Origin: Lachnospiraceae bacterium
Lineage (GTDB): Bacteria > Bacillota > Clostridia > Lachnospirales > Lachnospiraceae
DNA length: 64,000 bases
Assembly (NCBI GenBank): GCA_024685005.1
Contig: JAIKWF010000012.1
Coordinates: 107,147-171,146, forward strand
Direction of reading: 5' to 3'
In this document: one piece after another, positions 50,864 to 62,389 of the stretch
Layout: the number at the start of each line of letters is the position of its first letter
Position numbering within the stretch: position 1 is the stretch's first letter
The notes under the pieces: model-generated
Told to the model about the DNA's origin: nothing
What the model saw: the letters and a program-made list of their open reading frames with translations, nothing else
The model's database searches: none
Position numbers and translations under genes: made by a program

Positions 50864-53269
50864 TCATCTTACCCGTATATCCGACAGGGTACAAAGATTG
50901 CCTGTAAGGGCTACGTAGCAGCTGTTTTCTCCTTTGGGAATGGTGGTAACGCAGTCGATGGAGATGCCGCCGTTATCCGTGGTAAATCGGATTCTGTTCT
51001 TTTTGCGTTTAAACTCAACTTCGTAGTCCATGCCGTTTTTGTTCAGTTCTTTCCAGGCATCCCAGCCGGAAAAGTCCTCGTCTTTATGTACGATCAGCTT
51101 ATTATCCGCCATGCCGTTGTTGGTGGCATTGTCACCGTCTAAGCGGATGCAGGCGTATTCCTTATAATCCTTTCCCGTCACACTGCCGTCCTCTGAATCA
51201 AAGAGCAGAATGTAAGCGCAATGATGCACCAGATTCGCTAAGGGCAGACTCTGGGTGTGGAAATTAATGCGCATTCCGTCATCCACCGGTATGCCCACGG
51301 TGCTCTCTTCCCGGTAATCATTCACTTCCACGTTGGGAATGTCCCCGTCTTTCCTGCTGAAATAATTCACCTCAGGGGCAATGCGGGAAATAGGCTCTTC
51401 GTTATCCGCCATCGGTACATGTCGGACATCAATATTTTTCACGGTACAGTTTTCTCCCGTAAGACTGAGGAACACAAATCTGGTGGAATCCAGCAGCGCC
51501 ACCGTCACATCCACTTCTCTGTATCTGCTGGCGATCTTCACACGTACGTGATCCTTCAGACAGATTGCCTCAATCTCATAGGCAATCCAGTCGTTTTCGC
51601 TGAGATTGTCCATGGGCTCAATTTCCCTGATACTGCTTTGGATATCTCTGGCAGAGGTACAGATGGTATGTCCGTCCATCCAGATCTCTCCAAATTCAAA
51701 GTAATGCAGGTTCTTGATATTACGCTCGTTTCTGTGAATGCACCTGTCAAAGGAGTCAAACAGAACGATGGAAGGCGTAGCCATTTTGCGCTCCACTCCG
51801 GTATCAGGCCTTGTTTCAAACCGGATCTTCAGATACTCCCTGCTCACTCTGATGCCGTCGGAGGAACTCTCTTTGTAATTGTCAAAATGCATACGGCTGA
51901 CTACGGTAATATCGTTCTTATCCGTCTCTTCTATATTCTGGTCTTCCGCTTCACGCATCATGTATTCCGTATCACGATCGATCATTTCGATCATAATGCC
52001 TGCGATCTTGGGATCAAAGATCCTGCCGGAGCCGCTGACAAAAGTCTCCCTGACTTTTCCCTGGGCCAAAGGCTGTCTGTTTGCCTTAAAAGAAGTCATT
52101 TCGTCATAGGCATTTGTCACGGTAACAATGCGGGCGATGAGGGGTATGGCATCCCCTTTCAGCCCCTCCGGGAATCCTTTTCCGTCGAAGCGCTCATGAT
52201 GATATCTGGCTGCGGTCTGCAAAAAAGGAAGCTCTTCGATCTCACTCAGAATATTTCCACCCACCAGGGGAAGGCGCTTTATGGCTTCCGTTTCCGCCTC
52301 TGTCAGATGTCCCGTTTTATAAAGGATTGAATCCGGCATCTGGATCCTGGCAATATCATGCAAAAGAGCTGACTGATACACCTCAAAGCAGCTCCGCTCG
52401 TCCATACCAAGCTCTGCTGCGATCTGTCTGGAGTATTCCGCAACTCTCTGGGAATGCCCTCTGGTGTATTTATTCCTGTTGTCCATGGCTTTCGTGACTG
52501 CGCCCACAGTCTGTTCAAAGGACTTGATCACGGACTGGTTCACGCTTTTGATATCATCGATCTGCTGCTTCTGGGCCTGAGCATATTTTTCATTCTGCTC
52601 GATAATGGCAAAAATGTACAAAACGATGGCCATTCCAACGATTGCCATATTGGTAAGGGAAACACCGTAAAACAGTGCCTGCACTATGGACGCAACAAGA
52701 GGCAGGATCGTAAAAAGGATCACCGGTACGCTGATATAAAGACTCAGCCGCTTCATATACTGGATCACCACCGACAGCTGGAATAAAAGCGCCACCACCG
52801 GGATCATATAGCAGATCAAAAATCCCGGACCTCTGTGATACACATTATTCTCATCAAAGGTGTAATACAATCCGACAAACTGGGAGATTACAACCAGCAC
52901 CCATCCGATGATAGACAATATCTCCACAAAACGAAGACGCATGGGAACCTTCCCCGCCTTAATCTCGTTCTGGCACAGATCCGTCAGATAGATATTAAAG
53001 GCGTGGATCACGGATATGGTCTGGAAAAATACAAGAAAGTTAGAGAGCCTTACCATATAATAACCGGTCGCGCTCGTCTGTCCCTGATAAATATAAGCCA
53101 GCCTGTCGGAAAACAGCAGTATTGCTGCCGCAAACTCCATATAGGCTATGGATAATTTCCTTCTTCGCGGCAGAGACTTTGTGATCAGGGTGAAAAATCC
53201 CACCACAAAGCAAATGCTGGAAAGGCTTAACATGATGTTTAATTGATGTGCCTGAATGAATGCAAACAT
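50864..53269 (-). CDS. 7TM sensor + degenerate HD-GYP protein with duplicated C-terminal domain
   Basis: LLHDIARIQMPDSIL, HHERFDGKGFPEGL; long C-terminal beta-rich region in two copies. Confidence 0.85.
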   Translation of the reverse strand: MFAFIQAHQLNIMLSLSSICFVVGFFTLITKSLPRRRKLSIAYMEFAAAILLFSDRLAYIYQGQTSATGYYMVRLSNFLVFFQTISVIHAFNIYLTDLCQNEIKAGKVPMRLRFVEILSIIGWVLVVISQFVGLYYTFDENNVYHRGPGFLICYMIPVVALLFQLSVVIQYMKRLSLYISVPVILFTILPLVASIVQALFYGVSLTNMAIVGMAIVLYIFAIIEQNEKYAQAQKQQIDDIKSVNQSVIKSFEQTVGAVTKAMDNRNKYTRGHSQRVAEYSRQIAAELGMDERSCFEVYQSALLHDIARIQMPDSILYKTGHLTEAETEAIKRLPLVGGNILSEIEELPFLQTAARYHHERFDGKGFPEGLKGDAIPLIARIVTVTNAYDEMTSFKANRQPLAQGKVRETFVSGSGRIFDPKIAGIMIEMIDRDTEYMMREAEDQNIEETDKNDITVVSRMHFDNYKESSSDGIRVSREYLKIRFETRPDTGVERKMATPSIVLFDSFDRCIHRNERNIKNLHYFEFGEIWMDGHTICTSARDIQSSIREIEPMDNLSENDWIAYEIEAICLKDHVRVKIASRYREVDVTVALLDSTRFVFLSLTGENCTVKNIDVRHVPMADNEEPISRIAPEVNYFSRKDGDIPNVEVNDYREESTVGIPVDDGMRINFHTQSLPLANLVHHCAYILLFDSEDGSVTGKDYKEYACIRLDGDNATNNGMADNKLIVHKDEDFSGWDAWKELNKNGMDYEVEFKRKKNRIRFTTDNGGISIDCVTTIPKGENSCYVALTGNLCTLSDIRVR

Positions 53270-53291
53270 AGTCTTTTCCCTTTTTCGCAGT

Positions 53292-56200
53292 TTATTTCAT
53301 GATCAGATCTTCCATCATTTCCCAGTTAAAGAACTTCAGATACTTAGACAGTGCTTCCATCTTTTCCCTGTCTTCATCGGGCAGTTTATACTCTTCGAGA
53401 GACTCCAGGATCATCTCAACCGCATCGTAGTCCATTTGCGGAATGCACTCTTTTAATGCGCCGTATGCGTCCTCCAGTTCTTCCGGTGAAATCTCCGGCT
53501 TGCCGGAATCCTCCTCTTTTCCCTTCTCCTTCAAGGCAGCCAGGATCTGCTTAAACTCTCTGTACTCTGTAAGCACGGCATCCTTGTGGGCATTGATATA
53601 AACCATGTCTTTATCATTGCCTGCATTCTCCAGCTTCTGGCACTCCTGGGAAAGATGCAGGGCACCGATGATCCTTGCGGAACTCTTAAGAGCATGTACC
53701 TTAACGGTTGCCAGCTTGATATCATCCTCCTGATAAGCATTTTCAATCAGGGCCGAATTATCATCGATGGCATCATAGAACATATTCAGGGAGAATACGA
53801 ACTGAGATACGCCGCCGGAATTCTTGATACCGTCTGCCACGGAAATGCCTTCTGCATCGTTGATCCAGAGCATGTCTTCCGAAAGTTCTGTCTCTTCCTC
53901 TAAAACGTCTTCCTCCGTAGGTTTGCTCATGATACTCTCCGGAAGGTGTTTCATGATGGCATGCTCAACTGCCACAATATCAATGGGCTTGGACAAAAAT
54001 CCGTTAAAGCCCTTGGATTTGTAGAAGGCTTCTCCACCGGCGGTTGCATTGGCGGTAAGTGCGTATACGGGAAGATCCGGTTTTGTCTGGCGAATCCTCT
54101 CTAAGGTCTCGATTCCGTCCATACCCGGCATCATGTGGTCAAGAAGCACCACATAAAAGTCGCTTCTTGCAATCTTCTCCAGGCAGTCCTCTCCGCTGCT
54201 GGCGGTTGTAACAAAAATCTTCGTAGGCTTCAAAAGTCCCTGAATCACGTTCAGATTCATGGGATTGTCGTCTACCACAAGGATATCCGCATCCGGTGCG
54301 ATAAACTGCGGCATATATCCCTTCTTATTCTGATCCGCACTTTCCTCCAGGAAGACTCCGATGGGTGTTTCATCGGCGATCTTCTGCTTCAGGGTCAGAA
54401 TAAACTCGCTGCCTTCTCCGTAAATACTCTCGCACCAGAGCCGTCCTTCCATCATCTGTGCAAACTGTCTGGAAATATCAAGCCCCAGTCCGGTACCCTG
54501 AATATTGGAGTTTTTCACTTCATCCAGGCGTTCGTAAGCGGAGAACAGTTTTTCCATATCCTCTTCTTTTACGCCGATACCCGTATCTTTTACGGAGATC
54601 CACAAAGATACTCCCGCTTCATTTTTCTCCGTAACGCTGACGCGCAGTACAAAACCGCCTTCTGCCGTATATTTCACGGCGTTGGTCAGAATGTTCAGAA
54701 TGATCTGTTTGATCTTGCCGCCGTCACCGTAAAGTCTCTTGGGCAGATTTTCATCGATATCAAGATCAAAGTAGAGCCTTTTATCTTCTGCACGGCCGCG
54801 GATCATGGTAATGATGCCCCGAAGAAGTTCTTCCGTATCATACTCCTGCTCCACCAGGTGCATCTTTCCGGATTCGATCTTGGAAATGTCCAACAGATCG
54901 TTGATCAGGCTTAAAAGAGATTCGGTAGCATATTTAATATCCCGGGCATATCCCGTAACCGTATGGGCGTATTTCTCCGGTATGCCCTCTGTATCTTCAC
55001 GCAGGATCATCTCATCCATACCCATAATGGTATTGATGGGCGTTCTGATCTCATGACTCATATTAGCAAGGAATCTGGACTTGGCGGTATTGGCTTTTTC
55101 CGCTTCATCCCTTGCCTCCTGAATTTCCTGATACTGCTTACGGATAACCGTTCCCGTAAGATAGCGCCATACCAAAACGCCGATGGTGGTCATCAACAAC
55201 AGAAACAGGATCACTCTGATGGAAAGGCGTTCAAAGATGCCCGGCTTTTTATAAAGTCCAAAGGTCTCTTCTCTTAGCACTTTCCCGGTATGATTATCCA
55301 GAATCTGGGTATGAATGGTATAATTGCCGTATTTCAGTTCCGTATACTCTAAGGGTGTGATCTTACTTTGCTCTGCCGTGATACCCTCGTCTTTTGCCCC
55401 CTCCAGATAAATCCGTACCATAGGGTCAGACAATGTATAATCCAGAATCGCCGGCGCGATCTGAATACGATTGCTGTTAATGGGGAGCATATAGGTTCCA
55501 TCCGCTCCGGGATAGATCTCATCCCCGTTGCTGGTCACGGAACGGATCCCGATAATGGCATCTCCCGTAAAATCCCTGAAATCCTTCAGATTCACCCCGG
55601 ACACGCCGCTGCTTCCCGCAATATAAAGTATATCGCCGTCAATACAGCTGTATCCATGAGGAATCGGTATCGTAGAAAGACCGTTAGCCTTATTGTAAAG
55701 TGTATATTTTTCGATCTCATCATTTACCGCTTCCTGCGCATCCACGGCATAAATACCCATAGAGCAAAGGATCCACAGCTCCTGATCATTTTTTTCCAGA
55801 ATATCAAAGTTGTTATGATAGGGGAATGTAGTAAGACAGGTCAGCTTCCCATCTTTATAATACTCCACCGAATTGGAGGTAATGATCCATAAAAGCTTCC
55901 TCTTTTCGTCTTTTTTCAGCCGCATGATCACATCGCTTTGCAATCCGCCGGCGGTGTCCAGCCTGATCAGGGAATCATTCTGCAGAATATAGATGCCGTC
56001 TCCGTCGCTGCCGGCATAGATCTCCCCTTTGTCTCCCACGCATACCGTCAGGATCACCGTATTATTCAGGCCATCCTCGCCTGTGTAGGTCTTTTCCACC
56101 TTTCCGTCTTTAATGACGGCCACGCCGCCGTTGGTACCCACGATGATGGATCCGTCCGGCGCCTCGCAGGTGCAGCGGACCTCATTGCTGGGAAGTCCCT

Positions 56201-57527
56201 CCTTTACGGTGAACTTTTTCATTTTTTCTTCCTGATCGTACATCACAAGGCCGCTTCCGCCGGAGAAGGTGGAAAACCAGGTACAGCCTTTACTGTCATT
56301 CATGATGCATCTGATCCTGGAATGATTAAAGTGCCCGGTCAGGTTGTTTTCAACCTGAGAATTGTCGCTGAGCTGAATAATGCGCAAGCCGTCATCGGTG
56401 CCGATGTAAAGCTCATCCCCCCTTACACAGGTGGTATTAACGGATTCCTGCTCTAATCCGGCGGCCTGGGTCAGATCCATAAAATTGTCCGCAACCAACT
56501 TCATTACCCCGTATCTGGAAGAGGCGAACCACATATTCCCCTGATAATCCCCTGTCATCATTTCAAAAGCATCCTTCATGGGGAGAGTTTTGAAAGATAC
56601 AAAGGAATCATTCTCATCCACATAACCGGCTACGTGGGTGGAACATACCCACAGACGATCACAGGCATATTCCATCCAATGGATGTTTTCTGCCGGAGAG
56701 GTGGAAATCTTCTTCATTTTCCCGGCCTTATCACCCAGCTTCCCGTAATAGATGCAGTCACTCTCTGTTCCGAAATACAGCCTTCCCGCCCTGTCAGGGT
56801 CCGTCAGGATGGTGGTGATCTTGGAGATCCCCATGTCGCCGCTCTTGTAATAATCCTTGATACCGCTCTTGGATACTGTAAAGACATCGCCATTGCTCGT
56901 CACGCCGTAAATCACGCCGTTGGCATCGGAGCAAAGCCGGAGGATCCGTTCATTATCTATGCGCTCATCGCTGATGGTATGCAGATTCAATCCCGGATCA
57001 AAGAAAACAACTCCGGCAGTGGTACCCGCAAAAACGTTCCCGGCGGCATCCTCTGCAAAGGTTCTGATGGAATCTGACCGAAGGCCCTCTTTTTTGGTGT
57101 ATTGTTTCTTCTCCTTCCCATCGATCACAACGATACCGCTGTCGTTTGTGGCAACCCAGATTCTGTGATCACTGTCTTCAAAAAGCCCCCGTCCACTGGT
57201 AAGTCCGTCCGCCGCAGGAAGTCTTTCGAAATTCACACCGTCATATTTGATCACGCCGCTGTAGCTTCCGATCCAGATATAACCATCGCTGGAGGAAAGG
57301 ATATAGTTTGCCTCAGAGGTGGGGAGCCCGTTGTTTGCATCATAAATCACCGGCTGGTAGTATATTCCCGGGATCTGGCCGCTTGCCGCATACCCGCCGC
57401 CGTCCTGCTTATCCTCAGCCGGCCTCTTCTGATCGGCGTATGATCTTTCACACAGCAAGAGCCCTGTCACTGCCATGGCAAGGATAAACAGCGCTATGCA
57501 ATTTCTTCTCCTGCTTTTTTTCATCAT
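53292..57527 (-). CDS. hybrid sensor histidine kinase (Reg_prop/Y_Y_Y propeller, HisKA, HATPase, REC, HPt)
   Basis: [40 protein letters not shown]...[23 protein letters not shown]. Confidence 0.93.
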   Translation of the reverse strand: MMKKSRRRNCIALFILAMAVTGLLLCERSYADQKRPAEDKQDGGGYAASGQIPGIYYQPVIYDANNGLPTSEANYILSSSDGYIWIGSYSGVIKYDGVNFERLPAADGLTSGRGLFEDSDHRIWVATNDSGIVVIDGKEKKQYTKKEGLRSDSIRTFAEDAAGNVFAGTTAGVVFFDPGLNLHTISDERIDNERILRLCSDANGVIYGVTSNGDVFTVSKSGIKDYYKSGDMGISKITTILTDPDRAGRLYFGTESDCIYYGKLGDKAGKMKKISTSPAENIHWMEYACDRLWVCSTHVAGYVDENDSFVSFKTLPMKDAFEMMTGDYQGNMWFASSRYGVMKLVADNFMDLTQAAGLEQESVNTTCVRGDELYIGTDDGLRIIQLSDNSQVENNLTGHFNHSRIRCIMNDSKGCTWFSTFSGGSGLVMYDQEEKMKKFTVKEGLPSNEVRCTCEAPDGSIIVGTNGGVAVIKDGKVEKTYTGEDGLNNTVILTVCVGDKGEIYAGSDGDGIYILQNDSLIRLDTAGGLQSDVIMRLKKDEKRKLLWIITSNSVEYYKDGKLTCLTTFPYHNNFDILEKNDQELWILCSMGIYAVDAQEAVNDEIEKYTLYNKANGLSTIPIPHGYSCIDGDILYIAGSSGVSGVNLKDFRDFTGDAIIGIRSVTSNGDEIYPGADGTYMLPINSNRIQIAPAILDYTLSDPMVRIYLEGAKDEGITAEQSKITPLEYTELKYGNYTIHTQILDNHTGKVLREETFGLYKKPGIFERLSIRVILFLLLMTTIGVLVWRYLTGTVIRKQYQEIQEARDEAEKANTAKSRFLANMSHEIRTPINTIMGMDEMILREDTEGIPEKYAHTVTGYARDIKYATESLLSLINDLLDISKIESGKMHLVEQEYDTEELLRGIITMIRGRAEDKRLYFDLDIDENLPKRLYGDGGKIKQIILNILTNAVKYTAEGGFVLRVSVTEKNEAGVSLWISVKDTGIGVKEEDMEKLFSAYERLDEVKNSNIQGTGLGLDISRQFAQMMEGRLWCESIYGEGSEFILTLKQKIADETPIGVFLEESADQNKKGYMPQFIAPDADILVVDDNPMNLNVIQGLLKPTKIFVTTASSGEDCLEKIARSDFYVVLLDHMMPGMDGIETLERIRQTKPDLPVYALTANATAGGEAFYKSKGFNGFLSKPIDIVAVEHAIMKHLPESIMSKPTEEDVLEEETELSEDMLWINDAEGISVADGIKNSGGVSQFVFSLNMFYDAIDDNSALIENAYQEDDIKLATVKVHALKSSARIIGALHLSQECQKLENAGNDKDMVYINAHKDAVLTEYREFKQILAALKEKGKEEDSGKPEISPEELEDAYGALKECIPQMDYDAVEMILESLEEYKLPDEDREKMEALSKYLKFFNWEMMEDLIMK

Positions 57528-59713
57528 AATTCCTGATACCTCTTCAGTACCTTCTTTACCTCAGCCACCGACTCCACAAATACTTCCACACATTTGGGAT
57601 CAAACTGGGTTCCGGCTCCGTCCTTGATCATCTGTACAGCCTCATCAAAAGGGAATGCCGGCTTATAAACCCTGTGAGAGGAAAGGGCATCAAATACGTC
57701 GGCAATGGCCATCACTCGTGCGGACAGAGGTATCACTTCCCCGTGGATCCCGTCAGGATAGCCTTTTCCGTCCCATCTTTCATGATGATAGGCCGCCATG
57801 TTTCTGGCCTCCCGAAGATAGTTGTCCCCTCCCATGGTGCGGATCGCTTTCTCAAGGATATCCCGCCCCGCAGTTGTATGGGTCTTCATAATACGGTATT
57901 CTTCGTCTGTGAGTTTTCCCGGCTTATTCAAAATGGAATCCGGGATGTTGATCTTGCCCAGGTCATGCAGCGGGGCACTCATTTCCACGTCTCTGATATA
58001 GCGGTCCGACAGTTTTTCCGTATAATATCCGTTTCGCCTGAGGCCCTCTAAAATGATACGTACATAGGCCGAAGTCTTTAAGACATGGGCGCCTGTATCT
58101 GAATCCCTGCTCTCCACCATGTCCGCCATGGTGATGATCAGCGCATTCTGCATCTTGGTAATGGCATCCGATTTGTTCTTATTATCGTTCAGCTGAAATA
58201 CTGTTTCTCCCGTAAGTTTACAGAGGGCACGATACAAAAGCTCCATCTCGTCTCCCGTACGAATATCCAGCTCCCGTATCATCTCAAGGGTTTCCTCATT
58301 GGCTCCGCCCACCTGATCCGTCAGCTGATTGGCATAGGATGTCATACTGGAAAGAGGCATCACGATACGGTATTTGGTGGTCACAACACTCACAGCGATC
58401 ATCAGCAGCAAAAACCCAAGGAACAAAAGGATCAGTCGCCCGATAAGATGTTCCAGCCTCTTATTGATCAGACCAACTTCAATGTCGGTGATGGCATAGC
58501 AAACGCACCTGCCATCATCATTGTAAACGGGACAGCCGGCCGCCAGAAAGCTTCCGAACTGATCATCGATCCGGAGGTTGGGAATATTTTTCCCCGCAAA
58601 AAGATCCTCCAGATAAGACTCATACTCATCCTCAAAGGGTACAGTCATTCCGGGCGGAAAGGCATCCACAAAGGATCCGTCATCCAACACGGAATCCAGA
58701 TCAAATACCACATGCCAGCCGTCTTTGCTGATCTTATAAACATATAAAAATGCAATGTCCTCGGAACTGTCTTTTAACTTTTTCAGCCGTTCCCTGGTTT
58801 CAATATATCCCGGGGCGGAATAGCCGTTTTTCAGATAAATATCCACCATGTCCGGTTCGATTTCCTGAGCTGCCAGATAGGCCATCTGAGACGCTGTGGC
58901 AGACAGAGACTCCGTGGTGCTTTCCCGGAAACTGATCATAATAAAGATAACTGATACGGCCGCCATGAGAATGGCAGTACCTATGATCAGAATATTCACT
59001 CTCAGTCCCAGGGAAAAACGGCCTTTCAGCCTCTTTTTGGATTTTTTCCGTTCCTTATAGGACAGGGTTTTTTGCTTCCAGGTAGAAAGCCGGACATACT
59101 CTTTTACTTTCGCCGGCGTAATATAAATGATCAAAAGGGATAAACACACCGATATGGCTTTGTCCATCAGATCCACCACAAAGGTGGTTGCCATATGGCA
59201 TCCGAAGGTTCCAAAGCCCGCTTTTTCGGAAAACCACTCTGTCAGGAACAAAAACAGGGGATAATCCGGGTTTGCTTTCCCCAGATACCATGTGATAGCT
59301 CCGCCAAAAAGACCTCCCACAACAGCAAGTACAACAATAAACAGCAAAAGGTCCTGCAGCGGTTTTGCTTTGTGATTCTTCTTTTCTTTTTTAAGATTAC
59401 GTTTTGCATTTGTGATTTCGCCGAAATAAACGGCAGAAAGAAGCGCGATCATAACATTCAGCGATGCATAATAGATGGACTCTCCGTCCATAAGAAAATT
59501 AGCAGTATTGGTAGCAAATGCCGTGATGATGCCGGGCACCGTGCCTCCCAGCGCAGTGGCCAGGATCGTACCCACCGTATCAACATAAAACGGCAAATCC
59601 GTAGACCGCATCAAATACGACAGCATGATATTAATCAGTGTTGTAAACAATATCAATGCCATAACTGCGGGATGTAGGATGGTGTTTTTTCTGCGTTCGA
59701 ACTTTCGGATCAT
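57524..59713 (-). CDS. membrane sensor HD-GYP phosphodiesterase (N-term resembles ECF S-component fold)
   Basis: [68 protein letters not shown]. Confidence 0.9.
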   Translation of the reverse strand: MIRKFERRKNTILHPAVMALILFTTLINIMLSYLMRSTDLPFYVDTVGTILATALGGTVPGIITAFATNTANFLMDGESIYYASLNVMIALLSAVYFGEITNAKRNLKKEKKNHKAKPLQDLLLFIVVLAVVGGLFGGAITWYLGKANPDYPLFLFLTEWFSEKAGFGTFGCHMATTFVVDLMDKAISVCLSLLIIYITPAKVKEYVRLSTWKQKTLSYKERKKSKKRLKGRFSLGLRVNILIIGTAILMAAVSVIFIMISFRESTTESLSATASQMAYLAAQEIEPDMVDIYLKNGYSAPGYIETRERLKKLKDSSEDIAFLYVYKISKDGWHVVFDLDSVLDDGSFVDAFPPGMTVPFEDEYESYLEDLFAGKNIPNLRIDDQFGSFLAAGCPVYNDDGRCVCYAITDIEVGLINKRLEHLIGRLILLFLGFLLLMIAVSVVTTKYRIVMPLSSMTSYANQLTDQVGGANEETLEMIRELDIRTGDEMELLYRALCKLTGETVFQLNDNKNKSDAITKMQNALIITMADMVESRDSDTGAHVLKTSAYVRIILEGLRRNGYYTEKLSDRYIRDVEMSAPLHDLGKINIPDSILNKPGKLTDEEYRIMKTHTTAGRDILEKAIRTMGGDNYLREARNMAAYHHERWDGKGYPDGIHGEVIPLSARVMAIADVFDALSSHRVYKPAFPFDEAVQMIKDGAGTQFDPKCVEVFVESVAEVKKVLKRYQEL

Positions 59714-59814
59714 AGAAGCTATCTCCCCCTGGCTTTTTACACCCTTATTTCAAACTAACACTTATGATGATTATACTCTTTTTTTGCCACAATTAAAACA
59801 CCGGATTGCAACTT

Positions 59815-60189
59815 TTACATTCGCATTTCAAATGCATTCCGGATCCAGGTCACTTCCCGGCCCAAAATTGCCACAACATCAAAGCGCATTGGGGTATTCC
59901 GGGGGATTTTCCTGTAATTCAGGTAAAATACCGCCACTTTACTGATCTGACTTTGTTTCCGTCTGTCAACCGCCTCCTGCGGGAACCCGTAGGCGGCATT
60001 TTTTCTGTATTTTACTTCAAAAAAAACAAGGACTTCGCCGTCATAGCCGATCAGATCGATCTCTCCCTGTCTGACCCGGAAACTGTGTTCCGTAATGCGA
60101 ACTCCTTGTTTCTGTAAGTAAGCTGCTGCAAACTTTTCTTTGTTCGTTCCAACAGTTCGTTTGTTCAGTTTCTGTTCTTTTTCTTCCAT
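59815..60189 (-). CDS. UPF0102 (YraN) family endonuclease-like protein
   Basis: EKFAAAYLQKQGVRITEHSFRVRQGEIDLIGYDGEVLVFFEVKYR. Confidence 0.93.
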   Translation of the reverse strand: MEEKEQKLNKRTVGTNKEKFAAAYLQKQGVRITEHSFRVRQGEIDLIGYDGEVLVFFEVKYRKNAAYGFPQEAVDRRKQSQISKVAVFYLNYRKIPRNTPMRFDVVAILGREVTWIRNAFEMRM

Positions 60190-60206
60190 TTGCTCCTCTG
60201 GGTTAT

Positions 60207-60512
60207 TTATTGTTTCTTGTTCCTGTGTTCATCGATCTTGTTTTTGATCTTATCCATCTGATCCACAAATACCAGAATTTCAGCAACCACCTCATAAAGC
60301 TCCGGCGGGATCATCTCGCCGATCTCCAGTCTCGAGAGGGTGTCCGCCAGCTTGGAATCCTTATGCACGGGAACCTTATTTTCTTTTGCCTCTTCAATGA
60401 TCCTTTCGGCAATGACGCCCTTACCGGATGCAACGACTTTCGGCGCGTCGGTTTCCGGATCATAGGAAAGAGCCACTGCTGTTTTGGATAGCGGTCGTTT
60501 CTCGTTTACCAT
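60207..60512 (-). CDS. FlhB C-terminal-like (EscU/YscU) protein
   Basis: AVALSYDPETDAPKVVASGKGVIAERIIEEAKENKVPVHKDSKLADTL. Confidence 0.9.
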   Translation of the reverse strand: MVNEKRPLSKTAVALSYDPETDAPKVVASGKGVIAERIIEEAKENKVPVHKDSKLADTLSRLEIGEMIPPELYEVVAEILVFVDQMDKIKNKIDEHRNKKQ

Positions 60513-60514
60513 TT

Positions 60515-62380
60515 TTATGCCCTCACATCAAAGGATTTGCTGCCGATCATAAAACCGTCCCTGCGATCCTCCAGAATCTTCTCCATCACATTGGCAGGTG
60601 TCGGATCTTCTTTTCGCGACACCTTGCAATTCATCTGATAGCCTCTCTCAGCCAGCCTTTCATCCAGGATATGGATATGCTCGCTGATAAAATCGATCAT
60701 CTCATCCGACTGGAGGTAAAAATTGGTGGACACCTTTTGATTTTCCATGGCCACATACACATCCACCGGCCCCAGTCTGTCCATGTCCAGATGCAAAAAT
60801 GCACTGATCTTTCCGTCATTGTTTGCCAGATTCTTCTTGTTGGTATACACATACAGATCGCCGTTTGCATTCTCCTCCGACAACCGGAGAGGAAGTTGCA
60901 CATAGCTGACTGTCTGATTGAGCTGGTTCATAAAGTCCACATTCTGCCTGATGGACGTAGTCTGCTCAAACAGATTGCTCTCTTTTCCCAGGGCACTTTC
61001 TGCGATCTGAGAAAGCTTTCCTGTCTGGGCCCTCAGTTTTTCGTAAAACTGCTGCACTTCATCCTTACTCTCCACAAGCTTCGGATCCATCCGCCACTGT
61101 TCGGAAAGCCCCTTTGCAAACAGTTCCTTTCCTTCCTTCCCCTGCAAAAGTGCCAGGGCTTTTTCCAGCTTTGCGCCATTGCCGGGATTTTTTAACAGCT
61201 CCTCCAGGCCCTTTGCGATATCCGAAAGCGCCTCTGCGTTGCTTCGGCCCGACAAATAGGACTTCATCTGCTCCATCGCTTTTCCGTCATCTCCGGACTG
61301 ATCGGAAATGACGATCTTATGATCTGCGGCTGCTTCCTCTTTTTGGGATGCTGTCTCTGCTTTTGCGATGGCTTCTTTTAAAAGCTGTGCCGGATCCGCG
61401 GGTGTCTGCCCGCCGGCTTCTTTGACCTCGTTTTGCAGCTGCCCGGCATCAGTACCTTCCATCTCCTCTTTTATAAGGGAATCCACCAGCTTTAAAAAGT
61501 CGCCGCTTGTCTGCCCGGCAGTATCCGCGCTCTGTAACTGTCCGGGAATCCCGCCGTCTGGGCCTGCATTCTGCACCTGCCCGGCTGCTGCGCCGTCTGA
61601 GCCTGCACTTTGCAACTGCTGCATCGTCCCGCCATCAGGACCTGCGCCTTGCAACTGCTGCGCATCCTGCGTTCCTTCAGAAAGAAGCTTTGCCACATCC
61701 ATGGCAAAATTCAGGGCCTTTGCCGGATCGCCTCCTGCGGAAAGATCGCTGATGGCTTCGGAAATGGAATCCGATACCACCTCCACAGTCTCCGTGATCC
61801 TGTGTTCCAGATTCTTATAGGCTTCAAACTGGGTGATATTTTCATTTGTCATGGGAAGTCCGAGACTTTTCATGGAAACAATGTTCTCGGCATTTGTTTC
61901 CGGATGTCCCGTCACAAGACGATACATGGCCTGCAAAGAATTTTTATCGATGGGCATCTGATTTTCCATCATTGCCCTGACCATGTTGTAAGATTGTGCT
62001 GTTTCCGTGATCCCTGCCTGGGAAAGCGCCGAAGACATGGTGGAATAGCCGGCTGCCGTATTGGTAAAAAGCGCTTTTAACGCTACCTGCCCTTCCGAAA
62101 CGCCGCCGACTTCAAAGCTGACAAAGCTTCCCTTTGCCAGTGGGATCCCTTCCTGATTTTTGGCCAGAATCTCTCCGCCGTCGGTGGTTTTGATCAAAAC
62201 GGTCTCATCAGCTGCTTCCATCACCTGCCCCGAGATCACGGATCCCGGCGTCAGCTGATTGCCCTGGGCAGGGCTTTGCGCCGAAGCAGGCAAAGATGAA
62301 GTACTCTGCAAAGAAGCACTCCCCATACCCTGACTGATATTCGTTTGTCCGCCAAACAGCGAGTTGATGTTAAATGCCAT
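60515..62380 (-). CDS. FliK-like protein with Gln/Gly/Asp imperfect repeats
   Basis: C-term LPLRLSEENANGDLYVYTNKK...FLHLDMDRLGPVDVYVAMENQKVSTNFYL; in the rnhB-flhB-like context. Confidence 0.75.
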   Translation of the reverse strand: MAFNINSLFGGQTNISQGMGSASLQSTSSLPASAQSPAQGNQLTPGSVISGQVMEAADETVLIKTTDGGEILAKNQEGIPLAKGSFVSFEVGGVSEGQVALKALFTNTAAGYSTMSSALSQAGITETAQSYNMVRAMMENQMPIDKNSLQAMYRLVTGHPETNAENIVSMKSLGLPMTNENITQFEAYKNLEHRITETVEVVSDSISEAISDLSAGGDPAKALNFAMDVAKLLSEGTQDAQQLQGAGPDGGTMQQLQSAGSDGAAAGQVQNAGPDGGIPGQLQSADTAGQTSGDFLKLVDSLIKEEMEGTDAGQLQNEVKEAGGQTPADPAQLLKEAIAKAETASQKEEAAADHKIVISDQSGDDGKAMEQMKSYLSGRSNAEALSDIAKGLEELLKNPGNGAKLEKALALLQGKEGKELFAKGLSEQWRMDPKLVESKDEVQQFYEKLRAQTGKLSQIAESALGKESNLFEQTTSIRQNVDFMNQLNQTVSYVQLPLRLSEENANGDLYVYTNKKNLANNDGKISAFLHLDMDRLGPVDVYVAMENQKVSTNFYLQSDEMIDFISEHIHILDERLAERGYQMNCKVSRKEDPTPANVMEKILEDRRDGFMIGSKSFDVRA

Positions 62381-62389
62381 AGCTTTTCC

